Origin: Paguma larvata
Lineage: Eukaryota > Chordata > Mammalia > Carnivora > Viverridae
Reading direction: 5' to 3'
DNA: 64,000 nucleotides
Assembly (NCBI GenBank): GCA_030068075.1
Contig: CM057837.1
Location: forward strand, 22,103,691-22,167,690
Shown here: positions 32,080-43,090 of the stretch, one piece after another
Layout: each line of letters begins with the position of its first letter
How positions within the stretch are numbered: the stretch's first letter is position 1
Translations under genes and position numbers: made by a program
The notes under the pieces: generated by a model
The model's database searches: none
Told to the model about the DNA's origin: nothing
The model's input: only the letters and a program-made list of their open reading frames with translations

Positions 32080-34302
32080 TTTCCCCTTCTTTCTACTTCC
32101 GGGGAAGAAGCAACGCCTCCCAGCTTCTCCCCAGCAGGTGAAGAGGGAGCTGCCTCGTTCTCTCAAGTGTCCTGGAGGGAGAGGAGGCACCGGCACGGGG
32201 AGGGATTGTCACAGAGATCTGGTGACTGTTGGGGCAGAGGGGAGAGAGTGGCATCTGGAGAACCTGAGTCCGGGTCCTGGTCTTCGTGTGTGTGTATGTG
32301 TGTGTGTGTGCGCGTGCGCATGTGTCACTACGCACGGTTCCTAGCCAGTCGGGCTCAGCTGGCACACCTCTAACAGCGGCACTGCCAACAACTGCTTCCC
32401 AAAGCTTCTGCGAACTGCGAACACTCGGTCTGCACCCGCCCAGGGGTCGGAGCTCGGACACTAAAACCAGCCTGCTGTTCCTCTGCCCTGGGGACCAGGC
32501 AATCTAGTTTCAGACAGGCTCTCCTTGAGAGCACGGGAACAGCTGTTCCTAAACGGAGAGCAAAGGCCAAGGACCGGTGGCCGCCACTTTGACATGGAGG
32601 CCAGGCCCATGAGCAAGCCGGGTGGGCTGCCAGGCGGTGGCTGTCTCCCACACTTTTACACCCTGGCTGGACCCCAGCCACGTGGGCCTCTTCCTTTAAC
32701 GACAAAGGGAGCAGGTGCAAGTGGGGATGGGACTCCTTGGGGCTGACAGATACTAAAGGCCTGGGTGCTTCTGGAAACCTCTAGGGGGGAATGGTAAGGA
32801 GTCAAAGTTGCGGCCAGAAGCAGAACTGGAAACCCCCGTCTGACGTTAATTACCCCACTTGGAGATAAGAGCAGCGCTTCCCCGGAAGCTTTTAACATCA
32901 GGGCCCCAGACGGCTCCGGGCTGCACGCGGGGAGAACGAGGCTCGTCAATTACACACGGCGCAGGCGTGCGAGGGGGCTGTCAGCTCGGCCCTGAGTGGT
33001 CGGGAGCGATGGCTGAGCCTCGGACCACGGTCCCCTGGGGGGGAGGGGGGGCTGGGAAATGGCTCATCTCCAGGCTGCCTCTCCCGGCTTCGCCCCACCT
33101 AGGCTGTGCCTCCCCTCGGGGGGTGACTCAGAGTGAAAAAGAAATCATTGGAGTGTTTGAGGTCAAAAGGGAAAAGAATTGTGGGAGATCTGTGCCTGCC
33201 GGGGCTGGTTCACACGGCGAAGCGTAGCGGGAAGGGCTGGCTTCTCCGGGTTTGCTGGGCTCCCTGCTCGTGCGCGCCGGACCCTGGGCTTGGAGGCGCG
33301 CAAGGTTTGTGCCGGAAGAGCCGTGGAGGGGCTACTCCAGGCTGTCAGTTTGCAGACGAGGGTGCGTGGAAGGGGAGCGTGGCCCCACCCCCCTCCAGGT
33401 TACACAGCGGGTGCATGGAAGGGTAACACATTGTGGAACAGAGGGGGCGCACGGAAGGGCTGCTTGCGGAGAGCCCAGGATGGCGGGGTGGGGAGGGGGG
33501 CGGGGAGAGAACACTTACTCCTCCAGCTTTCGTCGAATCACAGACCTGGAGACCTGAATGCCTGTTACTCCCTCCGTCCCAGCCAAACTGTTAAGGGCAG
33601 TGGAGCCCCCACAGGGCCTTGCCTCCTGTTCCACCCCACCCCTCCCCTGCACCCCTTCCCCCAGCCTGCCTTGAGAGTTTGGAGAAGACAGAGGGAGTGA
33701 AGAGTGAGGAAGAAAGAAGCGGACAGGTTGGGGGCAGCAGGGAGTGGAGATGGACAAGGGCACGCGACGGGGCAGGCCTCGGCAGAGGGGACCGCGCACC
33801 CTCCGCAAGGGGCAGGCTCTGAATCCGCCGAGTAGTTTTCCGTTTTCCTTCTCGGGCCTGCGCGGCCCCATTTGGGCAATAAAGGATGTTGGACCCCCCG
33901 CACCCCAGACTTTTCCTGGGCAGATAGTCACTGATTCTCTCTTCTCGGGGGCGTTCCAGGTCTTTCTCAGTCACCTCTCCTGTCTCAGCCCTGGATACTG
34001 GGGGGGCTCATTCCTGACCCCTATACCTACGCTCAAGGTCCCCACACCCAAGAGGAGAAGAAAGGGCCCCGTGCCAGCTCTCTGGGCCAGCGTCAGAAGG
34101 CTCATGTGCTTCCTGCCCCCCCGGGGTCTGCGTAAACACACAGTGTTTAGACATTTTCTGGGTGTGTTTTTCATCTTCTCAAGTAAGAGCTGAGCAGGTA
34201 ATAGCAGAGCACCGTGCACTGCGGCTGCCAGGGCCCACCTGGGCAGAGCCTGCTGGTGCCCCTCCAGCCTCTTCAGCCACCTGCGAGGTCTGCTTTGTCG
34301 TC
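32080..34302. other. GC-rich unique sequence, no gene seen
   Basis: A (TG)n(CG)n tract at 32,286-32,325. Frames of up to 173 codons overlap on both strands in 33,180-33,975 and show no known domain. 33,100-33,190 is an A/G-rich unique patch with an AP-1-like TGACTCA near 33,124. Confidence 0.4.
32286..32325. repeat. (TG)n(CG)n tract
   Basis: GTGTGTATGTGTGTGTGTGT followed by GCGCGTGCGCATG. Alternating purine-pyrimidine with Z-DNA potential. Confidence 0.85.
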
Positions 34303-34395
34303 TCCTTCCCAGAAGAGGAAACCAAGGCCCAGTCCCAGGGTAGTGAGTGGCAGGGCTGGCGCTGCCGCCTGGATCCTCGGGTCCTGAGGCTTTCC
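34303..34395 (-). repeat. MIR fragment
   Basis: AGAAGAGGAAACCAAGGCCC, then AGTGAGTGGCAGGGCTGGCG, the reverse-complement MIR core (gaggaaactgaggcccag...agtggcagagctggg). Confidence 0.6.
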
Positions 34396-34689
34396 TTACC
34401 CTGACAGGCGTGGGGCCCGCGGGCCCTGTAGGAGCCTCTGGCTACAGCCTGCGGACGCTGTCCTCAGTCTTGTCGCCAGTGGTGACAAGCCCCACTGGGC
34501 TCACGGGGTGAGCAAGGCCGGCTGTCCTATTGCCTGGCCATGGAGGCCACGTGATGGGGCTTTGGGAAGCCTGGGGCCGTCTGGGTCCTGTGCTGGGAGG
34601 GGAACATGGTGGCAGGGGGCGAGCACAGGAGGGCTGCTTCTGGACACGGGACTAGGGCCTTCCTGAAGAAATCTCATTACTTGGTCCTG

Positions 34690-34930
34690 GGGACCATCTG
34701 AACAAGTCACTCTCTTGTCTAAAACCTCCAGAAGCCCTTACATTTCTCCTTGTCCCTGGGACCTCACGCTGAGTCAGCACGGCCTGCGGGCTGCCCTCGG
34801 GGCCTCCTTGGCTGGAGCCCCCTCTGTGCGCACTCTCCCCGGGGCCCACCGGCTCTCTCAGAGCTGGCCGCTGCTCCCTTCCCGCGCCTCTGCCAGCCCC
34901 TCCTTTCCTGTCTGGCCCAGCCCTCTGCAC
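34690..34930 (+). repeat. L2 fragment
   Basis: GTCTAAAACCTCCAGAAGCC, CCTTGTCCCTGGGACCTCAC and a CTCTCTCAGAGCTGGCCGCT-type end follow the L2 3' coding segment in order, heavily decayed. Confidence 0.5.
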
Positions 34931-35448
34931 CTTGCTGGGGGAAGGGACAGAGCCCAGCAAAGTAGCCGCCCCCCCCCCGCCCCGCTCCGAGAGGAGCCCG
35001 AGGGCCCCCAGTGCCCGCCCCTGCCCCCGTGGGACTGAGGCTGGTTCTGCAGGGGTGACTTCCTGGTCCTTCACGAGGCCAGCGACCCAGCCTGGCATCC
35101 TGGCATCAGGGACCCCACGAGTGACCCAAACCATATCTGGCCAAGGCCATAGGCCAAATCTCAGACACTGGAGCCCTGCCAGGTGAGGGGAGAAGAATGG
35201 CAGCGTGGGCCCAATAGGGAAGAAGACAGGATGCGGGCGTGGGCTGACGGCTGCTCAGTGCTAGAGGGCGGAGAAGCTGGGGGGCTGTCTGTCCGGAGTC
35301 TTCCAGGGGTCCCACAAGGGCTGGGACAGATGACCGTTCCAGGGCCGGCACAGCTGGGGCAGGTGTGCGGTGCGGACGGCACTGGATGGATGAACGGGTG
35401 GTGGGTTTCAGAGCTCGGAAGTCGGTCTGGGCTCTGCATCGGTTCACA

Positions 35449-35467
35449 CCCCCCCCCCCCCCCCCCC
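35449..35467. repeat. C19 homopolymer
   Basis: Nineteen consecutive C residues, G-quadruplex-forming on the minus strand and i-motif-forming on the plus strand. Confidence 0.9.
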
Positions 35468-35749
35468 GCGGCTGCCTCTGGGCTGCGGCTGCCGAACCCT
35501 CCACCTGAGGGTGAGCCGGGAGTTCTCCTCGGCCCTTCTGGAGGCTCTCACCCGGATGGCTGGCGTCTACAGTATCCCAGAGCACTTGGCTGACGGAGGA
35601 GGCCCCCTCATGGACCTCGGTGGGAGGGCTGGGGGCTGGGGGGGCCTCACCCCGGGGAAGAGGCTTTCCGTGAATGCGCTCAGCTCCAAGGCTCCGCAGC
35701 CGGGAGGTCACACGGCCAGCCTCAAAATGGGAAGACACTTGGTGTCTGG

Positions 35750-35930
35750 CAAGAATACCATATTAAGGGGTAATTTTTCTCCTGTTATAAATCCATTAGG
35801 AAATTAAAATTCTAGGCTGTGACTTTAAAATATGAAATGGGATTTTCTTCGGAGCCCACAGGTAAGATTTTTTTTTCTCCTGTAAAGGCTGCAATCTAAT
35901 GAATCTAAATCTCCTGGAGGATAATGTTCC
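35750..35930. promoter_or_regulatory. AT-rich unique islet, possible conserved element
   Basis: Repeat-free sequence with ATAAATCCATTAGGAAATTA and TGCAATCTAATGAATCTAAA set in GC-rich surroundings. Homeodomain-type ATTA cores cluster here. An enhancer role is inference only. Confidence 0.3.
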
Positions 35931-36866
35931 CAGCAGCGCCACTGCTCCCCATCCGGCTCCTGACGAGCAGCGAGGATCATGTTTTCAGAAATGTTAACAT
36001 AAAATCTGACCGCGCGTGCCCCGGGCTGGAACCGAGATCAGTGCTCCTGAGCGTTCGGAAGCCCCTGCTGTGTCCCGGGACCCACTCTGTGCGGAGCCAG
36101 GCGCGTGGAGGAGGGGAGGGAGGAAGGGTCAGGGCGACCAGCAGGTGGCCGGGTATGCCCACACCCCCACGGCTCACAGCTTGACCAAGGTGCGCGTATG
36201 CAAAGCAAGGCATTAGGGTTCGACCAGGACTAGTCTCCAAAGAGGAAAGTTAACGTGAGACCAGGTCAAGTTCGTGTCCAAGCAGGGACGTGAGTTTAGA
36301 ATGGGGCCAAGCTGGCGTAGGACAAGGGCGACCCAGTGCGTGCCTTGCAAGTGTTCTAAATACTCCACCATCTGGAAGTCAGACTGGCAGCACACTGGGT
36401 CTAGGACAGACTGGGGACCGGAGCTCACAAGTGAAGTGGGGGCGGCCAAGCCAGGCGCTTCGCTCTGTGGCCCTTTCCTCGACATTTCTGCGCCTGATGA
36501 GGCCGGGAGCAGGAGCGCGTCCGTCGTCGTGAGTTGGGCCATCAGAGAGCGTCCGGGAGGGCTAGAGAAAGAGCCCAGAGGGGCCGGCGGGGGGGAGGGT
36601 GGGGTCAGGGGGGCTGAGAGCCCACCAGACCGCCTTAGCCACAGCCGTGTGGACCTGGGCTCATAACGATGATCTTAAATCAAGAAAGTATAGTTATCGC
36701 TACGTAAGAATCCAAGAAGCACATAAAAATTTTATCGAGGCTTTTGACCAAAGTGGCTGAATTTTAAAACCTCATGTCTTGAGGATGGATGTCATCGACC
36801 TAGGATATGTGATTGAAATTCACGCACGTTCTCGAAGAATGCTGGGTGAGCGGGACCGTGCGGTAC

Positions 36867-37032
36867 TGTGGTGCGCGTGTCGTGTGTGTGGCGTGTGAGG
36901 TGTGTGAGGTGAGGTGTGTAGATGGTGTGTGTGGGGGTGATGCGTGTGTGGGGGTGTGTGGATGTGGGGGGGTATGAGGTGCACATATGGCGCGATCGTG
37001 GTGTGTGTGTGTGTGTGTACGCGTGCGTGTGG
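36867..37032. repeat. Degenerate GT/GGGT minisatellite
   Basis: Irregular GTGTGTG, GAGGTGTG and GGGGGTGTG units over about 165 bases ending in a purer (GT)n run near 36,999-37,020. Confidence 0.85.
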
Positions 37033-37456
37033 TTGCTAGGCACTGAGCCAGTGCACAGCCATGCCCTCCGGGGAAGGAAGCGGCCGGCAGGGTTTGAAGG
37101 GCAGGGACCTCCGCTGACCTCAGAGGTGGGGCAAGGGCCCTGGGGCGGGGAAGGCAGAAGCAAAGGAACACACCGTTTTGATCCCTCCCCCCAAATCAGA
37201 TAACAGTGTTCTCAATATTCGTACACAACTTGGTTGCATTTAAACCCTATCAACAAAGAGACGTCTCCTTGCAAAATCCCAACACTGGCATCGAGGTTCA
37301 AGAACGTGACGAGGAACTTGTCGGTCTGTCATAGAATCTCTCCCGACCACGCCCCTAACTAGCGGTGTAACTCGTACGATGACCTCACTGGTTTTCATTT
37401 TCTGCAGAATCTGCGAGACGTGGGAGTCTCTCTAGACACTAGAAAAGACCTGGATC

Positions 37457-37487
37457 TTTTTTTTTTTTTTTAAGTTTATTTATTTTT

Positions 37488-37519
<32 letters not shown>

Positions 37520-37673
37520 GTGGGGGAGGGGCAGAGAGAGCGGGGGACAGAGGATCTGAATCTGGCTTTGCACTGACAACAGTGAGCCCAGTGAGGGGCT
37601 CGAACTCATGAACTGTGAGATCTTGACCCGAGCCAAGGTCAGACCCTCAACGACTGAGTCACCCAGTGTCCCT
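37457..37673 (-). repeat. Felid tRNA-Lys SINE
   Basis: T-rich tail from 37,457, expanded GA-rich body, then CTGAATCTGGCTTTGCACTG and the decayed reverse-complement head (GAGATCTTGACCCGAGCC, ACCCAGTGTCCC). One of the more diverged copies. Confidence 0.88.
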
Positions 37674-39016
37674 AAACACCAGTGGATCTTAACCTGAGTC
37701 CCTGTCCGAGCCACGGAATGCTTCTCCCTGACGTGCGTGCCCCGGCCACACTCCAGATGTCCTGAACCGGAACACCCGGGGTGGAACCGGGGGCCCGGAT
37801 GCCAGATCAGCTCTGCACGCGATTTTAGCTGCAAGACCGAGTTGGAAACGAGCCGTTGTGATTACTTTAGCTCCTGTAACAAACAGCACCCCCAAATCTC
37901 ATTGGGTCCACATGACTGTACTTTGTTCTTGGTCCACGGAACCATCCAGACACGTGCACCCGCAGCAACCCTCCAGGGGCGATTCGGCCACGCTGCCTCC
38001 TCTCTTGTCCCTCTGTCATCGTCATCGTCCTCTTCGGTCTCACGGCTGCGGGGGCGGGAGGTGTCTCCATTCCAGTGAGCCGGGAGGGGACGAGCCCTGA
38101 GGATCAGCGGAGCTCTGACCCCTCAGACGGGGTGCGGTCACAGCGGCCCCGCGGCCCCAGCTGCTTCACGGCGGCCTGGGCACCGCAGTCCGCAGGAAGC
38201 CGAGGACCCGGGTCTGGCCATCAGCGGCACAGTCTGCCGCAGCGGGTAAAATCGCCCAGATTCTTTCCGGCAGCAGAGTTCCTGGACGGCTGTCCCTTTT
38301 GCCGCCACCGTCACCGGACAAACCTCTGCAGAGGTCGTTTTGTTCCGCCTCCAGTTTCCTCCATATCCGTGTCGCCCCCCCCATGCCGTGCTCCCTGCGG
38401 CCAGTGCCCCGCGGCATTCGTCACTCCTGTCCCCCAAAGCGCCCAGCTCACTACTTTGCAAAGATGGGGCGCTCAAATGCTCACCGAGTGGATGACTTCC
38501 GTACGTGATCCTTCACGGACTCGTTGGCCCCGGGAGGAAGGGCAAGAGCCCCGGGATCTGCAGACACAGATTCTAACCCGGTTCCAACTTTTAGTTGTAA
38601 GCGGCAGGTCCCTCCCCGCAAGCCTTGGTTTCGGTAAAATTGGCCAACCACGGTACCAACCTCAGAAAGCCGTGGCGAGGACGACTGAGCTACGGGTCAT
38701 GGCGCGGAGCCCGCCATCCGGGTGAACGGTTGTCCCTCCGTAGGGGGTCTTCCAGGGGCCGTGCCATCTCAAGACGGGCTCAGCGGAGCTCACAGCCTCA
38801 GGCGCCAGGACCTGGACAGGCCTTCGCCTTTGCAAATGGCCTGGAAGTCTGGCATGGAAAGTAATGTCTAGAATATTCGACGACTGTATCCAGGCGGCCC
38901 TGCTGACTCTTGAAGGACTGGCAGGATGAGGGACTGCGTAATCTCGCTACGGAAGTCCTTACATGTACACAGGACTTGGTGGCATGCGTCGGTTTTTGAC
39001 ATCTGCTGTCCTCGCT
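37674..39016. other. Unique sequence, no gene seen
   Basis: A MIR fragment lies at 38,570-38,690. The stretch beginning TTACTTTAGCTCCTGTAACA (37,861) recalls the end of an old MaLR-type LTR, but I could not follow it far. The 216-codon frame at 38,075-38,725 has no recognised domain. Confidence 0.35.
38570..38690 (+). repeat. MIR fragment
   Basis: TTCTAACCCGGTTCCAACTT, GTCCCTCCCCGCAAGCCTTG and TTTCGGTAAAATTGGCC give a decayed MIR core in the correct order. Confidence 0.5.
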
Positions 39017-39229
39017 CAGGGCTCGGCCAACTTTCTCTGTAAAGCGCCAGATACTAAAAGTTGCAGGCTGTGTAGACCATGTAATCTCTGTCACAGCTAC
39101 TCACTTTGGTGAGGAGCAGCCACAGACCACATGTAAACAAATAAATACGGCCACGCTCCAATAAAACCTGATTTACGGGACAGGTAGCAGGCTGGATCCG
39201 CCGGCTCACAGCGCGACTGCTTAGTCCTG
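39017..39229 (+). mobile_element. hAT-family DNA transposon relic (second copy)
   Basis: CAGGGCTCGGCCAACTTTCT, TGTAAAGCGCCAGATACTAA, GGCTGTGTAGACCATGTAAT, CCAATAAAACCTGATTTACG and a terminal TTAGTCCTG: the same family as 19,684-19,892 in opposite orientation, with both terminal ends still recognisable. Confidence 0.75.
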
Positions 39230-39573
39230 CCGGCATCATGTGACTCTTCCCGCTGGAGCCGATTGGACCGGAGGACATGAATCCCAGACCAGCGACCCAT
39301 TGAATTATTTCCCTAGAGAAATGAAATGAGGGAGGTCGGCTCATGAGGGTCAGTCTGCCTTGCTCCTTCTGCATCCCCGCGCCTCACGGCGCCCAGCGAA
39401 CGAACGGTGGCACTTGATAGACATTTATGACATGAAGCGCTCGACCGAGTGCCCTAGAGACTAGTCAGTGTGTGGTGGACACAGACCCTGCAAGATCGCA
39501 TATCCCCCCGGCGGATCAAAGAAGAGAGAAAAGAGAGAAGGGGAGAGCGGAGAGACCACGTGGTCCAGGGAAG

Positions 39574-39614
<41 letters not shown>

Positions 39615-40504
39615 CAGAGAGAGCCAGAGACTGAGAGCGAGACAGACAAACTCTGAGTCCTAATGACGTCCCAGCCCCACCTGAATTCCGCTCAACCTTA
39701 AATCAACTCCGTCTCTGAGCTCTCTGCGTGGGGTTTTGCTCTGAACAAAGACTTAGGACACAGGCGTCCCGAGCTGTCCCAGAGCTTTTTTCTACTAATC
39801 AACAGTTTTTGACCCCATTTTTCCATCAAAAACCCTGCCGAAAAGCCGGACTCCTCCAGGAGAGAAATAGAAACCGGCCTTCCCGAGAAAGCATTGCCGG
39901 GTCCTGGGCACCTCACTGCTTCCGCGGAGCTCATAACCCCCTAGTCTCCCCTGGACCCATCCTCCCATCCTGGGGGGGATGTCTCCTCTGCCCAGAGAGC
40001 TCCTGGGGCTCAGAACCCCCAGTTGGTGTTGGGCTGCGCCCTGGAGGGGTGTTCGCGGAGGCCCCCCGCAGCGGCTCGGGGACACCAAGCGTGCGCCCGG
40101 GGCTGCTTCTGCAGCCGCCACAGTTGGGCGTGGAGGCAAACGGAGGCTCCCCTGTGGCTCCCAGCTCTGAGCCACAGGAGGTCAGGGCCCAGAAGCATCT
40201 GTGGAAGGGTGCTGATTTTATCGAGCCTGGATTGGAGCCGGGTCTGTCATCTGAAGAGACGCCTGCTCAGAAGCGACAGGCCTGTGCGCCCTCCTCCTAG
40301 AGCTCCGCATCCTCAGCCCCTTAGCGGCCTTTAGGCTGAGGTTAAAGTTCGATTAGCAGGTGTTTTTAGGACAAGGCTGACAGGTTTTCTAAAAATACTC
40401 TATTTCAGTTTCTTTTTTCAAATTCTCAGTGGAACCTGTGACTGTTAGGGTTTTGTATTCAGGGGCTGAGAGAGGGGGCAATTAGTCACTGAAAACATTC
40501 CCTA
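39230..40504. other. Unique sequence with GA tract, no gene seen
   Basis: (GA)n at 39,577-39,611 is preceded by a 12-bp palindromic E-box GACCACGTGGTC at 39,554-39,565. An AT-richer patch at 40,330-40,500 has no repeat identity. Overlapping frames of up to 190 codons at 39,728-40,300 have no recognised domain. Confidence 0.4.
39577..39611. repeat. (GA)n microsatellite
   Basis: About 17 GA units embedded in a longer polypurine region (39,515-39,650), potentially triplex-forming. Confidence 0.9.
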
Positions 40505-40721
40505 GGGGCACCTGGGCAGCTCTGTCACTTAAGTGTCTGACTCTTGATTTCGGCTCAGGTCATGATCTTACGGTTCATGGGGTCAAGCCCCGCATCGGAC
40601 TCTGTGCTGATAGCACTGAGCCTGCTTGGGATTCTTTCTCTCTCCCTCTCTCTCTCTGCCTCTACCCCGCTGGTGCTGTCTCTCTCATTGTCTCTCAAAA
40701 TAAATTAAAAAAAAAAAAAAA
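40505..40721 (+). repeat. Felid tRNA-Lys SINE
   Basis: GGGGCACCTGGGCAGCTCTG head, TTTCGGCTCAGGTCATGATC, CT-rich stretch and a 15-A tail. The usual CAGAGCCTGGAGCC middle is shortened to CACTGAGCCTGC, which marks a subfamily or a deletion. Confidence 0.92.
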
Positions 40722-41084
40722 TCCAATTCTACCCCAGTGCCGTGGGAGTGGTCTGCTGAGAGCATTATCGGTGCTGGCAGGGTTTCTGCTGGAAGGAGAG
40801 AGGGCGGCACAGCTTTGTGGCGCTCTGCTCTAGTCTGCAAGTCGGGACCAAAGACCTACGGTGGCAGGAAGACGCCCTGCCCCTGCGACACGGCTGAGAT
40901 CTTACGAGATGTGTCGACTCCCCCGTATCCCTGGAGGTAGGCGGGAAGGGAGTCACGGTTGCTCTCCGGAGAGCAGGCTCTCTCCATCCTTAGGAAAACA
41001 GCCCAAGACGCTGCTGCGTGATGGAGGGTCAGAGTACCTACTGCCCCAGTGAGGGGCCCGTGGCTCTGAAAACGGAAGGGACTC

Positions 41085-41150
41085 AGGTGAGGTCCCTCAG
41101 CTCCTATGGGTGGAGCTAGGATTTGAACCTGGACTTCCAGCTCTAAATTG
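41085..41150 (-). repeat. MIR fragment
   Basis: GGAGCTAGGATTTGAACCTG and GACTTCCAGCTCTAAATTG match the reverse MIR head (agagctgggatttgaacccaggc...ctctaa). Confidence 0.55.
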
Positions 41151-41254
41151 CGGCGGGGTTTGCTGCAGAAATTGACCTTCTTCCTTTTTGAGCTTGTTTT
41201 TCTATCTGTCAGCTGGGCTTGTTGGGAGGCTGATTGCCAAAATTAAGAAGGAGC

Positions 41255-41495
41255 AGGGGTGCCTGGGTGGCTCAGTCAGTTAAGCCTCTGACTTTGGCTG
41301 GGGTCGTGATCTCACGGTTCATGGGTTTGAATTCCATGTCAGACTCTGTGCCGACAGCTCAGAGCCTGGAGCCTGCTTCAGATTCCGTGTCTCCTTCTCT
41401 CTCTGCCCCTCCCCCACTTGTGTGCGTGTTCTCTCTCTCTCTTTCAAAAATAAATAAACATTAGAAAAAATTTTTTAATTAAAAACAAAGAAAAA
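41255..41495 (+). repeat. Felid tRNA-Lys SINE
   Basis: GGGGTGCCTGGGTGGCTCAG, TCACGGTTCATGGGTTTGAA, CAGAGCCTGGAGCCTGCTTC, CT-rich stretch and an AAAAATAAATAAACATTAGA tail. Confidence 0.93.
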
Positions 41496-41696
41496 GGAAG
41501 GAACATCCACGCATAGGGCGTAGACCGGTACCGGGCCTGCGCCGATAGGGGCAAAATCCCCAAACACTACTGGTCAGAATCTCCAGGAAAGTGAGTGGAT
41601 TTGAAAAAGTGCCCCGAGATTCTTCTAGAGGGACCACGGATGCCTGGAGCGTGGGGTGCCCCATCAGGTTCTCTGCGTTGTCAACCATACCTAATG

Positions 41697-42092
41697 GTTA
41701 GCCGCGCTGGGTAATTTTCTGTGTCAACTTTTCTGGGCCACGGGGGTGCCCAGATATCCGGTTAAACATGATTTCCGGGTGCGTCTGTGAGGTGTCTCTG
41801 AAAGCGATTAGCATTTGAATCCGTAGACCGAGGACAGCAGATTACCCGCCCCAAGGTTGGCAGGCATCACCCCATCCACCGAGGGGCTGACAGACCAAAA
41901 ACGTGGAGAGAGGCCGAATTTTGTTTCTTGCCTGACGACTGAGCTGGGAAATTAATCTCCTGCCCTTGGGCTGGGACACACGGCACTGGCTTCCCGGGGC
42001 GTCCAGCTCGCAGGTGGCAGATCGTGGGACTTCTCAGCCTCCGCGATGCGTCAGTTCCTCATGATAAATCTCTTCTTCCGGATCTATCCCTT
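41697..42092 (+). mobile_element. MLT2-type ERVL LTR
   Basis: GGTTAGCCGCGCTGGGTAAT, TTTTCTGTGTCAACTTTTCT, GTGCCCAGATATCCGGTTAA, AGCATTTGAATCCGTAGACC, GTGGGACTTCTCAGCCTCCG and TCATGATAAATCTCTTCTT run in diagnostic order from 5' to near the 3' end. Old and heavily substituted, with no internal genes nearby. Confidence 0.85.
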
Positions 42093-42194
42093 TACCTGTG
42101 GTTGTAGCTCTCTCTCTCTCCAATTTCTCTCTCCCCAGCCTTTTACTCCACCCTTCCCTGATTTGTTTTTTCTCCTTACACCTGCCACCAGCAT

Positions 42195-42365
42195 GCTACA
42201 CATCTTATGTGTCCCTCTGTTTGTCACCTGCAGTCCCCCTAGAATGACTCTCTCTGAGGGCAGGGATTCATTGGGTCTTCTTTCTTTTTCCAGGGGCCAC
42301 TCTGGGTCCTAGGTTCGTGCTGGCATAGAGCGGGGGCAGAACAAATACTCTTAAATGAGTGAATG
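42195..42365 (+). repeat. L2 3'-end fragment
   Basis: GAATGACTCTCTCTGAGGGC, AGGGATTCATTGGGTCTTC, CTGGCATAGAGCGGGGGCAG and a TTAAATGAGTGAATGG terminus give the L2 tail in order. Confidence 0.65.
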
Positions 42366-42769
42366 GCTAAATTCATAGATGACAAAATGCTCCACGTGTA
42401 TCGGCGGATATGTGGATTCCGCTGGATTTTTCACCCCGCCCCCTACCCTCGGGGTCACTCCCGGTCGGCCTCGTTTTGTGGAAGAGAGAAACAGAAACAA
42501 AAGCGATGGATTAGCTTCCCCAAGGTCTCTGGATCACGACCAACACAGCTCATGGCTCTGACTCCTGGCTCAGTGCTCTTTTCCCCTAGGCTGGTGTCCT
42601 GGTGGGAGGTCTTCCGGTCCACCAGCTTTGCAGGCGGGACTGGGACTGCAGGAGCAGGCGACTTGGCTCAAACCCCCGTCACCCAGGGCGCTAGCGACCC
42701 CCTCCCCTGTCCAGCGCGGACCTTCCGTTGCCTCTCGAATCTCCCTCGCTCAGCGCGGCATCGATTGCA

Positions 42770-43090
42770 CGACGTGTTGGTTAAGATATTACATTTGGGG
42801 GGTGTAATTATTTCAAAGGCAATTAGGTATTCAATATTTCTTATTCTGCCTGCCGGTAGGAATTAATAGAAAACCTTTCAATCAGGAACACTGCAAAACA
42901 ATTTCTGACCCCAAAGATAATCAATATCACCGGCAGAGCATTCTTCTGTCTCCGGGAGGCTGTTCGCTGCTGATACTTTTACAACCAGAGGGGAATGTTC
43001 TATTTCCATCTTCATCAGAAGCCCTTGCCCGCATCCTTTACGTATCGGCTTTAAAAAGGCACAGAAATCTATATGGCTTTTTCTTATTGT
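42770..43090. promoter_or_regulatory. AT-rich unique islet, best conserved-element candidate
   Basis: Repeat-free sequence of about 300 bases rich in ATTA/TAAT and AATCAAT-type cores: GTAATTATTTCAAAGGCAAT, GGAATTAATAGAAAACC, AAAGATAATCAATATCACC, CTTTAAAAAGGCACAGAAAT. There is a sharp compositional contrast to both flanks. The combination of homeodomain, TCF-like (TTTCAAAG) and PBX/HOX-like (AATCAAT) words suggests a developmental enhancer by inference. Confidence 0.35.

Larger units (their letters stand above)
34931..37456. other. Unique sequence with C-run and conserved-element candidates, no gene seen
   Basis: No exon is recognised. Holds the C19 run at 35,449-35,467, the AT-rich islet at 35,750-35,930, another unique AT-rich patch at 36,665-36,830 and a GT-rich tract at 36,867-37,032. 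Frames of up to 210 codons opposite one another in 35,100-35,740 follow the GC-rich composition. Confidence 0.4.

Noticed and set aside
35857..35890. Splice-like pair: ACAG|GTAAGA followed by a T-rich stretch and TAAAG|G
   Set aside because: The donor precedes the pyrimidine/acceptor-like sequence by only about 20 bases, too short for a mammalian intron and in the wrong order for a recursive splice site. No open frame fits around it.
36867..37032. CRISPR-like or telomere-like repeat
   Set aside because: Units are irregular GT/GGGT words with no spacers, and no TTAGGG array is present. It is a degenerate minisatellite.
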